From: Candidatus Handelsmanbacteria bacterium
Lineage (GTDB): Bacteria > Latescibacterota > UBA2968 > UBA8231
Direction of reading: 5' to 3'
DNA length: 34,682 bases
NCBI GenBank assembly: GCA_016867395.1
Contig: VGJS01000044.1
Location: 1-34,682, forward strand
In this document: positions 22,087-30,472 of the stretch, one piece after another
Position numbering within the stretch: position 1 is the stretch's first letter
Layout: the number at the start of each line of letters is the position of its first letter
Made by a program: the position numbers and the translations under genes
Notes under the pieces: model-generated
Told to the model about the DNA's origin: nothing
Database searches by the model: none
The model's input: the letters and a program-made list of their open reading frames with translations, nothing else

Positions 22087-24516
22087 GTGAAGTCATCCAC
22101 ACGATACCTAATTTCAGCAATTCTGCTCTCGGTCTTGGCCGGCGGCTATTGGCTCGTCGGGCTGTGCTACTCGCGGGGGTACGATTTCTTCCTCTGGGTC
22201 CACAATGCTTGGCTGGCCAGGGAGGGAATCGCCGGAGGGGTTTGGCCCGCCTGGACCCTGTCTGCAGGGGCCGGCCAACCGGTTTTCAAAATATCGGGAA
22301 TTGCCGATGCGCTGGTGCTGGGGGCCCTCGGGGCGCTCTTTAGCCCTTCGACGGCGACCCAGGTGATGACCGTGGGCCTGTACGCGGTGGCCGGAGCCGG
22401 GATGTTCACCCTGGCGCATAGTCTGGTGCGCTCGGCGCCGGGAGCGGCGGTGGCTGCCGCGGCCTATGTGTTTTCGTGGTTCATGACCTACACCGCCTAT
22501 TACCAGGCGTATCTGAACAACCTCTTCTGCTACGCGCTGCTGCCCTGGGGGGCGCTGCTTTTTGTCCGGGCAGTGCGCACCGGGGAGCGCCGGGCTCTGC
22601 TGGGGGCGGCGGCGGTGCTTGGCCTCAGCATCCTCGCCAACGCCCAGGTGGGTCTCAAGGTGATGCTCTTTGTCCTGCCCCTGGGCCTGGTCTACGGCGC
22701 TGTCGGGCACCCCAGGGCTCTGAAGGGGTGGATGCTTGCCAGCGGGCTGGTGGTCGGCTTCGCCCTCTGGTGGTCCCTCTTCCTTATTGCCCCGGCCCTG
22801 GAGATCAGCCGGGAGGTGGTGGTGCCGGGGGAACTGCGCGGCAATGCCTTTATCCCGCCCTGGCTGATGCTGTTCTGGGTTCCGCTCTTCGGGCTCAATT
22901 TCCTGTGGTACAGAATGGGGGGGGGGCCTTTCCTCGACCGCGAGGTGCTGGCCTGGGTGATCTTCTCCGACTACGTGGGCCTCTCGGTGCTGGCCCTGGC
23001 CTTGTGCGCCTGGGGGTATTACCGGGTCCACCGGGACCGCCGGCTCATCGGCCTGGGGCTAATGCTGGCCGGCTATTGGGCGATCTTTTTTGGGATTGTG
23101 CCCTTCCTGCAGGCATCTTCCTGGGTGGGGCGCACCCACAACTGGGCCCTGCTGCCCACCCTGGTGCTGTCGCTGCTGTGCTCCTACGGCACCTCCTGGC
23201 TGATCGGGCGCCTCCGGCTGAGGGCCTGGCAGGTGGCGGGCCTGGCCTGCGGGCTGGTGGTGGCGGATCTGGGTGGGGTCAGCTTTTTCCTTAACCGCCT
23301 CGCCATCACCCACACCCGCCTCGAAGACCTGCCCGAGGTGCAAGTCTGGCGGGAGGTGGAGTCAGGGCGGTCAAAGCCCAGTGGACGATGGTTTACCTTT
23401 AACCCCGACCACACCCACTACCTGCTGCCGGCGATGACCGGACGCCCCACGGCCAACGTGATCGACCTGAGGGCCCGGACCTGGGAGTACGACTCCTATC
23501 TGGCCCACCAGCTCAAGGCCATGCGCACGGCCGACCCGAGCTACCAGGCCGCCGAATCCCTGGGCCTGCTCGATGTCGCGGTGGTGGATCTGCCTGCCAA
23601 GCTCTTTGCCTTGCGGGGCAATGATCCCGATCTCTACCCGCGTGCCGCGCAACAGTTGGAGGCCGACCCTCATCTCGAAGGGGTCTACCGGCGAAACACT
23701 GCCCCGGAGGACCGCATCTACGATGCGTACGATCCCCAGCTCCGGTTAGAGCAGATCGCCACGGCCGGGGCCGGGGACGGCCAACTCGCCCAGGTGGTAT
23801 TTGCCAACCAGCGCCATCGGCTGGGCTTTGTACCTGAACACGCGGTCCTGCTCCTGGGGAACACCCGGGAAGGGGAGCGCTTCTTCGAAGGGGTGACGCA
23901 CCTACCGGGGTACCGCTTCGACCGCGTCCTGTACGTGCTGGCCGAAGAGGCGCAGAACTTGGACCCCCGCGCCCTGGCGAGTTTCTCCGGCTGCATCCCC
24001 CTGAGCGCGGGAAGGGCGCCCACCGGGCTGGCACAGTGGAGTCTGGACACCTTGGGCTCCCTGTATTTGAGCCCTTGCCCGGAACTGGCCGCGGCCAGGG
24101 CAACCATCGAGGGGGAGCAGGCGCTCCGGCTGGAGATGGAGGCAGCGCCCCAGCCCCGCTTCGCCTCGCTAGCCATCCAGCGCTTTGCCGACTGGCAGGC
24201 CCACGACGAGTATGGCGCTCCGCTACCGGCATTTAAGGCCGGGGCGGGACTGACGGCCCTGTGGGTTCCTGCCGGCGTCCGGACTGTACACTACCGCTAC
24301 CAGACCCCCAGGTACGAACAGGTAGCCCGGCTCTGCTCCGCACTGGGGGTGATGGTGGCGCTGTGGTGGGGCCGGGCAGGGGCCGGCCTCTTCCAGCCGC
24401 CCCGGGGGGAAAGCGGTGCCCCGCTGCGCCGGGTCCCAGCTGGCGGATCTCAAAATCAGGGCCATATATTAAAGGCCACAACGGTTTACCTCCGCCAACG
24501 GAGGCAGACAAGATGA
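22087..24516 (+). CDS. Large multi-pass membrane protein, PTPS-related / YfhO-like
   Basis: 809 residues from GTG 22087; no Shine-Dalgarno sequence is visible, so the start could be leaderless or slightly different. Residues 1-400 contain about ten hydrophobic helices. The first periplasmic loop holds YSRGYDFFLWVHNAWLA and the next PVFKISGIADALVLG, in the positions of the acidic catalytic loop of GT-C-like proteins. Residues 400-760 are a large soluble domain (RWFTFNPDHTHYLLP, LGLLDVAVVDLP), then a last helix (ARLCSALGVMVALWW) and a basic tail. This is the plan of the 'PTPS-related'/YfhO membrane family, whose studied members take part in glycosylation of teichoic acids or other envelope polymers. 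The tail overlaps the next gene by four bases (ATGA). Confidence 0.7.
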   Translation: MKSSTRYLISAILLSVLAGGYWLVGLCYSRGYDFFLWVHNAWLAREGIAGGVWPAWTLSAGAGQPVFKISGIADALVLGALGALFSPSTATQVMTVGLYAVAGAGMFTLAHSLVRSAPGAAVAAAAYVFSWFMTYTAYYQAYLNNLFCYALLPWGALLFVRAVRTGERRALLGAAAVLGLSILANAQVGLKVMLFVLPLGLVYGAVGHPRALKGWMLASGLVVGFALWWSLFLIAPALEISREVVVPGELRGNAFIPPWLMLFWVPLFGLNFLWYRMGGGPFLDREVLAWVIFSDYVGLSVLALALCAWGYYRVHRDRRLIGLGLMLAGYWAIFFGIVPFLQASSWVGRTHNWALLPTLVLSLLCSYGTSWLIGRLRLRAWQVAGLACGLVVADLGGVSFFLNRLAITHTRLEDLPEVQVWREVESGRSKPSGRWFTFNPDHTHYLLPAMTGRPTANVIDLRARTWEYDSYLAHQLKAMRTADPSYQAAESLGLLDVAVVDLPAKLFALRGNDPDLYPRAAQQLEADPHLEGVYRRNTAPEDRIYDAYDPQLRLEQIATAGAGDGQLAQVVFANQRHRLGFVPEHAVLLLGNTREGERFFEGVTHLPGYRFDRVLYVLAEEAQNLDPRALASFSGCIPLSAGRAPTGLAQWSLDTLGSLYLSPCPELAAARATIEGEQALRLEMEAAPQPRFASLAIQRFADWQAHDEYGAPLPAFKAGAGLTALWVPAGVRTVHYRYQTPRYEQVARLCSALGVMVALWWGRAGAGLFQPPRGESGAPLRRVPAGGSQNQGHILKATTVYLRQRRQTR

Positions 24517-25277
24517 CCGCACAACGGGCAGCTGCACCCCTGCCGCAGGAGGTGGGTCCGAGAATGGAGCACCAGCAGCAGTGGTGGGAGGATCGGGCGG
24601 GGAAGTATTACGAGACCATGGACATCACCGGCTGCGTCAAAGAGTACATCACCGGGCGCCGGGCCGATCTGGTGCGCAACTGGCTCACCGAAGGGGATCG
24701 CTGGCTGGACCTGGGGGTGGGCACAGGGACGATCTTCGCGGCGGCCCTGGCGCGGACTACCACCCGCGCAGTGGGCATGGATTACGCCAGGCCGATGGTC
24801 CGCATCGCTAGGGGCAAACCGCGGCCCTACGAGGCGGGGTTCCTCCAGGGGAACGGCATCTCCCTGCCCTTCAAAGACGGCAGTTTCGACCTGGCGTTCA
24901 GCGTCGACGTGCTGCACCATATCGCCTTTGAGGGACTGGACCGGCTGCGCCAGACCTTGGACGAGGTGCGCCGAGTGTTGCGGTCCGGCGGCCGGATCGT
25001 CATCTACGAGGCCAATCCGCTGAACCTGTACTGGTACTATTACATGCGCAAGATCGGCGAGGACAACGCCCGCCTGATGCGCCGCCCCTTCCTCAAGCGG
25101 ACGCTGGAGGAGCGCGGCTTCGAGGTGGTGGCCTCGCGGTACATGGGGTTCGTCCCGCAGTTCCTCTCGGCCAAGGGGCTGGCGTTTTTCCGCCCTGTCG
25201 AGCGGCTGGTGGAGGGAACGCCGGGCCTTTCGGCGGCCTGCTCCAACTATTTCCTGGTGGGGGTGAAGACAGGCTGA
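24513..25277 (+). CDS. SAM-dependent methyltransferase (class I)
   Basis: 254 residues from ATG 24513 (ATGA overlap; GAGG at 24501-24504). An internal ATG at 24564 (MEHQQQWW) is an alternative start. The core has WLDLGVGTGTIF (64-75), VGMDYARPMV as the ribose-binding strand, GNGISLPFKDGSFDLAF, and VDVLHHIAFEGLDRL followed by VLRSGGRIVIYEAN. The Asp/His pattern is that of Methyltransf_11 enzymes acting on quinones, sterols and sugars. The C-terminal part FEVVASRYMGFVPQFLSAK is hydrophobic enough to touch a membrane. It lies between two large membrane proteins, two bases ahead of the second, so it probably acts on a lipid-linked glycan. Substrate unknown. Confidence 0.85.
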   Translation: MTAQRAAAPLPQEVGPRMEHQQQWWEDRAGKYYETMDITGCVKEYITGRRADLVRNWLTEGDRWLDLGVGTGTIFAAALARTTTRAVGMDYARPMVRIARGKPRPYEAGFLQGNGISLPFKDGSFDLAFSVDVLHHIAFEGLDRLRQTLDEVRRVLRSGGRIVIYEANPLNLYWYYYMRKIGEDNARLMRRPFLKRTLEERGFEVVASRYMGFVPQFLSAKGLAFFRPVERLVEGTPGLSAACSNYFLVGVKTG

Positions 25278-25278
25278 G

Positions 25279-27021
25279 ATGAAACCAGCCCGCTGGTTCT
25301 GGACCTGGATGGCCGCGGTGGCGCTAGCCGCCCTGGGTCTGCGCCTCTTCCACCTCACGCCGGAGGAGTTTGTCGAAGGGGATGACGCCACCTATTACCT
25401 GACCGCCCGTTCTTTGAGCGTGATGCTGGGATGGGGATGGGAGAATGCCCTGGCCCTGGTCGCCGGCCAGGCCGATCCAGGGAAGTTGGCCGCCGCGTTC
25501 GCGGCGGAAGGCGTCGAGATGCGCTTTCCCTACTACAGCAAACCCGTTTACGATTTCCTCAGTGTGGGGGCGCTGGCTCTTTTTGGACCCCGCCCCGACG
25601 CGATGTTGTGGATGAACACCCTCTTTGGGGTAACGGGGGTGGTGCTGATCGGCTTGTTGGGCCGTCACCTCTTCGGCGAGACCGCCGGGGTGGTCGCCGC
25701 GGCCCTGCTGTCGGTATCGGGCAGCGCCCTGATCTATTCGCGCAGCGGCTTGGCGAATATGGCCTCCATTGCCCTGGCCCTGGCCGGGGTGCTGCTCTAC
25801 TGCAGGGCGCAGTCTGCCTCGCGCGCCGGGAAGGGGGAGCTAGGCGTTGCCGGGGTTTTGGGCGGCCTGGCCCTGGCGACCCACCCCAATCTCCTCCCTT
25901 TCCTGGCCCTGTTGGCGGCGCAGGAAGGGCTTTTCCGCCTGCGGGGTGGCGAGCGGGCAGACCTGGCCCTCCGCCTGGGCTGGGTGGGGGGAGGAGCGGT
26001 GGCGGCGCTGGGTGGAATCCAGTTGATCTACCTGGGCGCGCAGCACTTGTTTGGCGGGGTGCTGGCGGCCCTGCCCCCCTCGCCGGCGCCCTTCATGACC
26101 TATTCCGAGCAACTGGCCGCCCACACCAGGGCAGTGATCGACGGCCAGGTCCCGCTGGCGGAGAAACTTTACACCTACATCCTGGTGTTCTGGGCCCACG
26201 AGGGAGCGCCGGTCTTCGCGCTGGTCCTCGCCGCCACCGGGGCCTTCCTGGCCTCGCCCTCCCGCCGCAGCGGGGGCTTGCTGGCGCTGCTGGTCCTCTT
26301 CTGGGTCCCCCTGGTCTTTTTCATCCTCAGCCGGAACCAGGCGGTGTACCGGTACGCCGCGGGCCTGGTGGTGCCGGCGCTGCTCTTGGCCGCCTGGGGT
26401 CTGGACCGGGTCAGCGCCTGGCTGGCTGACCGAAGCGGCGTGTCGAGGCAGGCCGCCCTTTCGGTCGGCGGACTGCTGCTGGTGGGTTACAACCTGGTCC
26501 AGGTCCTGCCGGTCTACACCGCCAACTCGGCCTGGGCTTCGGGCAGCCGGTGGCTGCATGAGCGCGGGCAGGGCGCCGTGCTAAGTTCGGCCGGGATGCA
26601 GTTGTGGCGCCTCAGCCGGATCGCCGTCGTTACCCCGACCCCGGAGGCCCAGTCCCAGACCCCGTACTGGGCCCTGTACCGCCGGTACCTCAAAGCCGAA
26701 GAACAGGAACTGCTGCGCCGGGTCGAGGCCAAAGGACTGGCACCGGTTTTCCGCAGCGAGCACCGACGGCCCACCAAGCAATTGGAAGTGCAGTGGGTGC
26801 GCGACAGTTGGCTGCTGAGCGGGCTTGCAGCGCTCCCTGGGCTGGGCGGGCGGATCAGCGCCATGCGGGAGGAGGTGCTGCGCCGCAACCGCCTTTGCGC
26901 CATCGAGATCTACGATCTCAGGCAGGCCGACCTGAACGATGGGTCGGCCCCTTCAGCGATTCAGCGGGGAGTTTTCCCCTTCACCGCCGCCCGGAGCCAG
27001 TGGTATGCCGAACGATTCTGA
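25279..27021 (+). CDS. GT-C type membrane glycosyltransferase (GT39/ArnT-like)
   Basis: 580 residues with about ten hydrophobic segments across residues 8-430. The first extracytoplasmic loop carries the catalytic signature EFVEGDDATYYLTARSL, whose adjacent aspartates (D38, D39) match the GT39/GT83 acidic pair. This is followed by PYYSKPVYDFLSVGALALFG and, further on, ALLSVSGSALIYSRSGL, the PMT/ArnT spacing. The C-terminal 150 residues form a soluble domain (WASGSRWLHERGQGAVLSS) as in the other GT-C protein of this locus. The reaction should be transfer of a sugar from polyprenyl phosphate to an acceptor on the periplasmic side. Its last 17 bases overlap the epimerase gene. Which sugar and acceptor are used cannot be told. 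Confidence 0.85.
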   Translation: MKPARWFWTWMAAVALAALGLRLFHLTPEEFVEGDDATYYLTARSLSVMLGWGWENALALVAGQADPGKLAAAFAAEGVEMRFPYYSKPVYDFLSVGALALFGPRPDAMLWMNTLFGVTGVVLIGLLGRHLFGETAGVVAAALLSVSGSALIYSRSGLANMASIALALAGVLLYCRAQSASRAGKGELGVAGVLGGLALATHPNLLPFLALLAAQEGLFRLRGGERADLALRLGWVGGGAVAALGGIQLIYLGAQHLFGGVLAALPPSPAPFMTYSEQLAAHTRAVIDGQVPLAEKLYTYILVFWAHEGAPVFALVLAATGAFLASPSRRSGGLLALLVLFWVPLVFFILSRNQAVYRYAAGLVVPALLLAAWGLDRVSAWLADRSGVSRQAALSVGGLLLVGYNLVQVLPVYTANSAWASGSRWLHERGQGAVLSSAGMQLWRLSRIAVVTPTPEAQSQTPYWALYRRYLKAEEQELLRRVEAKGLAPVFRSEHRRPTKQLEVQWVRDSWLLSGLAALPGLGGRISAMREEVLRRNRLCAIEIYDLRQADLNDGSAPSAIQRGVFPFTAARSQWYAERF

Positions 27022-28057
27022 AACCCTTTTGGGGACCGGGGTGGCGCTGCGAGGCGCCCTGGCCGGCAAGCGGGTGGTAGTGACTGGGGGAGCCGGCGCC
27101 ATCGGCAGCAACCTGAGCGCCGCCCTCTGCGGGGCGGGCTGCGAGGTGGTGGTGGTGGACGACTTCAGCTCCGGATACCGGGCCAATCTCGAAGCCCTGG
27201 CCGGCCGGATCAGGCTGGTGGAGGGGGATCTGGCTGAGGAGGCCACCCTCGCGGAAGCGTTTGCCAAGCCCGTGGCGCTGATCTTCCACCTGGCTGCCTT
27301 TTTCGCCAACCAGAACTCGGTCGATCACCCCCACGCGGATCTGCGCACCAACGGCCAGGCGACCCTGAGCCTGGTCCAGCGCGCCGCGGCGCTGGGGGTA
27401 GAACGCTTTGTCTTCGCCTCCTCTTCCTGCGTGTACGGCAGCCAGGGAGGGGCGTTGGGGGAGGGAAGTCCGCTGCAGCCGGAAACCCCCTATGGGATCA
27501 CCAAGATCCTTGGCGAGCAGTACTGCGAGTTTTTCGGCTGCCATGCCGGATTGTCCTGGGCCATCGTGCGCTATTTCAACTCCTACGGGCCGGGGGAATA
27601 CCCGGGGCGGTACCGCAACGTGATCCCCAATTTTTTCGCCCAGGCCATGATCGGTCGGCCCCTGGTGATCACCGGCACCGGCGAGGAGACCAGAGACTTC
27701 ACCTTTGTCGGCGACATCGTGCGCGGGACCTTGCTGGCGGGGATCACCCCTGGGGCGGCGGGACAGATCCTGAACCTGGGCACCGGGCGCGAGACCACCA
27801 TCCGCGAGCTGGCCGAGGAGATCAACCAACTCTGCGGCAACCTGGCCGGGGTCGAGTATCGCCCCAGGAGAGAGTGGGATCACGTGAACCGGCGGCGCGC
27901 CGACATCACCCGGGCACGGGAATTGCTCGGGTATGCACCCGAGACACCCTTGCGCTCGGGCCTTTGCCGCACCCATCATTGGTTCTGCGCCAGGCACACG
28001 GGGCGGCAGCCGGCAACGCCGGCGCTGGCCAGGTTGGTAGAAACCGCGCTCGGATGA
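27005..28057 (+). CDS. NAD-dependent sugar epimerase/dehydratase (extended SDR)
   Basis: 350 residues from ATG 27005, chosen because the preceding GT-C gene ends at 27021 and the Rossmann start follows soon. Coenzyme binding is by VVVTGGAGAIGSN (G-x2-G-x2-G) and DDFSSG after the second strand; the active site is formed by the Ser-rich VFASSSCVYG and YGITK (Y-x3-K). The substrate-side motif RYFNSYGPGEYPGRYRNVIPNF and DFTFVGDIV are those of the UDP-glucose 4-epimerase/WbpP-like group. It therefore probably interconverts UDP-hexoses or their uronic acid or N-acetyl derivatives for this locus. It is the only nucleotide-sugar enzyme recognised in the window. The precise substrate is not determined by the visible residues. 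Confidence 0.85.
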   Translation: MPNDSETLLGTGVALRGALAGKRVVVTGGAGAIGSNLSAALCGAGCEVVVVDDFSSGYRANLEALAGRIRLVEGDLAEEATLAEAFAKPVALIFHLAAFFANQNSVDHPHADLRTNGQATLSLVQRAAALGVERFVFASSSCVYGSQGGALGEGSPLQPETPYGITKILGEQYCEFFGCHAGLSWAIVRYFNSYGPGEYPGRYRNVIPNFFAQAMIGRPLVITGTGEETRDFTFVGDIVRGTLLAGITPGAAGQILNLGTGRETTIRELAEEINQLCGNLAGVEYRPRREWDHVNRRRADITRARELLGYAPETPLRSGLCRTHHWFCARHTGRQPATPALARLVETALG

Positions 28058-28084
28058 CGAGCAATTCATGGAGAGTAATGAAAG

Positions 28085-28840
28085 ATGGAAACGGCTGAAC
28101 AGCTATCCGCGCGGCCGGCGCTGGACCTGCCGATGAGGGAGAACGACCTGGTCGAGCGGCAGGTGCTGCTTTCGGTGATCATGCCGGTCTACAACGAGAA
28201 GGACACGGTGCTGCAGGTCATCGACCGGGTGCTGGCCCTGGAGCTGGATCTCGAACTGATCGTGGTCGACGATGGCTCGAAGGACGGGACCCGGGCCCTG
28301 CTGGCAGAATTCAGCCATGAACGAGTCAAGGTGGTGTTCCAACCCCGGAACCGCGGCAAGGGCGCGGCGGTCAGAACCGGGTACCAGCACGCCAAAGGAG
28401 TGCTGACCATCATCCAGGACGCTGACCTGGAGTTGAACCCGATCGAGATTCCCCGCCTAATTCAACCGGTGCTGGAGGGGCGCACGGATGTGGTTTTCGG
28501 CTCCCGCTTCATGCACGGGTGGAAACACCGGAGTGCTTTGAACGCCGTTGCCAACTGGTTCCTTTCGGGGTTGACCAACCTGCTGTACGGGACCAGGGTC
28601 CGCGACATGGAGGCCTGTTACAAGGTCATACGCAGGGAGCACCTTGCACGCTTTGAGTTGAAGGCGGACCGCTTCGACTTTGAGCCCGAGATTACCGCCA
28701 AACTCGCCAAACAGCGCCTGCGCATCCTCGAGTTGCCAGTGAACTACCGCCCCCGCGAGTTTGCCGACGGAAAAAAGATCCACTGGCAGGACGGTTTCGA
28801 GGCGATTTATACCCTGGTCAAATACCGCTTCGTGGACTGA
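28085..28840 (+). CDS. Family 2 glycosyltransferase, soluble DPM-synthase-like
   Basis: 251 residues; GGAGAG (28070-28075) lies nine bases before the ATG. It is a compact GT-A enzyme without membrane segments: LLSVIMPVYNEKDTV, VVDDGSKDGT, the RNRGKGAAVRTG helix, the metal site QDADLELNP, VRDMEACYKVIRRE and ELPVNYRPREFADGKKI. The closest general relatives are soluble dolichyl/undecaprenyl-phosphate mannose or glucose synthases. Unlike the other three GT2 proteins here it has no C-terminal anchor, though the first 20 residues are an extra polar extension. It probably charges a polyprenyl phosphate with a sugar for the GT-C enzymes. It is followed after three bases by the radical SAM gene. Confidence 0.9.
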   Translation: METAEQLSARPALDLPMRENDLVERQVLLSVIMPVYNEKDTVLQVIDRVLALELDLELIVVDDGSKDGTRALLAEFSHERVKVVFQPRNRGKGAAVRTGYQHAKGVLTIIQDADLELNPIEIPRLIQPVLEGRTDVVFGSRFMHGWKHRSALNAVANWFLSGLTNLLYGTRVRDMEACYKVIRREHLARFELKADRFDFEPEITAKLAKQRLRILELPVNYRPREFADGKKIHWQDGFEAIYTLVKYRFVD

Positions 28841-28843
28841 GCG

Positions 28844-30403
28844 ATGGCCCGCGTAACCCTGGTTCGGCCCCCAAGCATCTTCTCGCGGTCGGCGATCACT
28901 CTGAACGCGACCCCGCCCCTTTCACTGGCCTACCTGGCCGGCAGCCTGGCGGCCGGCGGCCACCAGGTGGCGGTGATCGACGCGGTGGGGGAGGCCCTCG
29001 ACCAGGTGTACCCCTGCCCCATCTATCCGATGGTCGCCAATGGGCTGCGGCACGAGGAGATCGTCGAGCGGGTCGATCCCGGGGTGGACCTGATCGGCAT
29101 CTCCTGCCTGTTCACCTCGGAATGGCCGGAGATCAGGCGGCTCCTGGGCGCCCTTCGGCGGGCCTTTCCCGGAGCGGTGATCGTGGCGGGGGGAGAGCAC
29201 ATCACCGCCGAGCCGGGCTACTCCCTGGCCGACTGCCCGGCCCTCGACTACGCGGCTCTGGGCGAAGGGGAGGAGACTCTCTTAGAACTGGCCGACGCTC
29301 TCGACCGGGGCCGCGAGGTGGAGGAGGTGGCGGGGATCGGCTTCCGGGGGCCCGGCGGGGAACTGGTGCTCAGCGCTCCGCGAAAACGCATCCGAGACAT
29401 CGACACCATCCCCCTGCCGCGCTGGGATCTGACCCCCATCGCCGCCTATCTAGACAAAGGATATAGTTTTGGCGTAAACCGGGGCCGGACCATCCCGATG
29501 CTGGCCACCCGGGGCTGCCCGTACCAGTGCACCTTCTGCTCGAGCCCCAACATGTGGACCACCCGCTGGGTAGCGCGCCGCCCGGAGTTGGTGGTAGCGG
29601 AGATCGAGCAGTACATGGCCCGGTACGATGTGACCAACATCGACTTTTACGACCTGACCGCGGTGGTGAAGAAGGAGTGGATCGCCGACTTCACCCGCCT
29701 GCTGATCGACAAAAAGTTGCGCCTCACCTGGCAACTGCCCAGCGGTACCCGCTCCGAGGCCCTCGACGGGGAGGTGCTGCCGGCGCTCTATGCTTCGGGT
29801 TGCCGCAATCTCTCCTACGCCCCCGAGAGCGGTTCGCTGCGCGTGCTCAGGCAGATCAAGAAGAAGATCGATCCGGCGCGGATGCTGGCCTCGATGCATA
29901 GCTGTGTCCAGGAGGGGATCAACGTCAAGGCGAACATCATCTTTGGCTTCCCCGGGGAGACGCACCGGGACATCCTGGCCAGCTATGGCTTCATCCTCCG
30001 GATGGCGCTCAAGGGGGTCAACGACATTTCGATCTGGACTTATTCTCCCTACCCGGGGACAGAGCTGTACGCCGAACTCAAGGCGGCGGGCAGGATTGGG
30101 GAGTTCGACGACGCTTATTTCTCTTCGCTGCTCTCCTACGCCGATCTCAAGAACGTGGTGTCGTGGGACGAAAAACTGCCTGCCCGCACCCTGAAGCTCT
30201 ACCGCGTGCTCGGCCTCTTCCTGTTCTACCTGTGCAGTTACCTCTCCAATCCCCTGCGTCTCTTCCGCACCTTGAGGAACCTGTGGCGGAACCAGCACGA
30301 GTCGCGGATGGAGATGACCCTGGCCATCTTCCTGCGGCGGCTGAAGGCCGCCTATTTCCCGGCCCGCCCTTCACCGGCCGCCGAACCTCTCGCCCCTGGT
30401 TGA
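28844..30403 (+). CDS. Radical SAM protein with N-terminal B12-binding domain
   Basis: 519 residues. Residues 1-150 have a cobalamin-binding-type Rossmann fold: LVRPPSIFSRS, PPLSLAYLAGSLAAGGHQV, VDLIGISCLF, VIVAGGEHITAEPG and LGEGEETLLEL. The DxHxxG cobalt-ligand motif is not seen, so cofactor binding is uncertain. The radical SAM core has C225-x3-C229-x2-C232 (GCPYQCTFCSS), then YDLTAVVKKEWI, LSYAPESGS and GFPGETHRDIL. The C-terminal stretch has a hydrophobic helix (YRVLGLFLFYLCSYL) and basic residues, suggesting membrane contact. BchE-like family members methylate unactivated carbons or cyclise lipids and cofactors. In a glycan locus a C-methylation of a sugar or a lipid is plausible. A hairpin lies 14 bases after its stop. 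Confidence 0.85.
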   Translation: MARVTLVRPPSIFSRSAITLNATPPLSLAYLAGSLAAGGHQVAVIDAVGEALDQVYPCPIYPMVANGLRHEEIVERVDPGVDLIGISCLFTSEWPEIRRLLGALRRAFPGAVIVAGGEHITAEPGYSLADCPALDYAALGEGEETLLELADALDRGREVEEVAGIGFRGPGGELVLSAPRKRIRDIDTIPLPRWDLTPIAAYLDKGYSFGVNRGRTIPMLATRGCPYQCTFCSSPNMWTTRWVARRPELVVAEIEQYMARYDVTNIDFYDLTAVVKKEWIADFTRLLIDKKLRLTWQLPSGTRSEALDGEVLPALYASGCRNLSYAPESGSLRVLRQIKKKIDPARMLASMHSCVQEGINVKANIIFGFPGETHRDILASYGFILRMALKGVNDISIWTYSPYPGTELYAELKAAGRIGEFDDAYFSSLLSYADLKNVVSWDEKLPARTLKLYRVLGLFLFYLCSYLSNPLRLFRTLRNLWRNQHESRMEMTLAIFLRRLKAAYFPARPSPAAEPLAPG

Positions 30404-30414
30404 GCGGGACGAGA

Positions 30415-30444
30415 TTGGCGCTTGAAGCGCCCCTTGGGTATATT
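30415..30444 (+). promoter_or_regulatory. Putative promoter of the beta-propeller gene
   Basis: TTGGCG at 30415-30420 and TATATT at 30439-30444 are separated by 18 bases. The -10 element and the spacing are the same as in the promoter at 2919-2948, and both -10 boxes are followed by a T/GG run. The ATG of the downstream gene at 30473 lies 28 bases after the -10, which supports that ATG over an earlier TTG at 30422, since the latter would lie within the promoter. Confidence 0.5.
30417..30431. promoter_or_regulatory. Inverted repeat in the -35/-10 spacer (operator or hairpin)
   Basis: GGCGCT (30417-30422), TGA loop, AGCGCC (30426-30431): a perfect six-base-pair inverted repeat 14 bases after the radical SAM gene's stop. 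It could be an operator overlapping the promoter or the stem of a terminator for the upstream operon; the T-tract that an intrinsic terminator needs is weak (TATATTT after several other bases). Confidence 0.4.
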
Positions 30445-30472
30445 TGGTCCCTCAGCCGCTCTCCTTAGCTGT

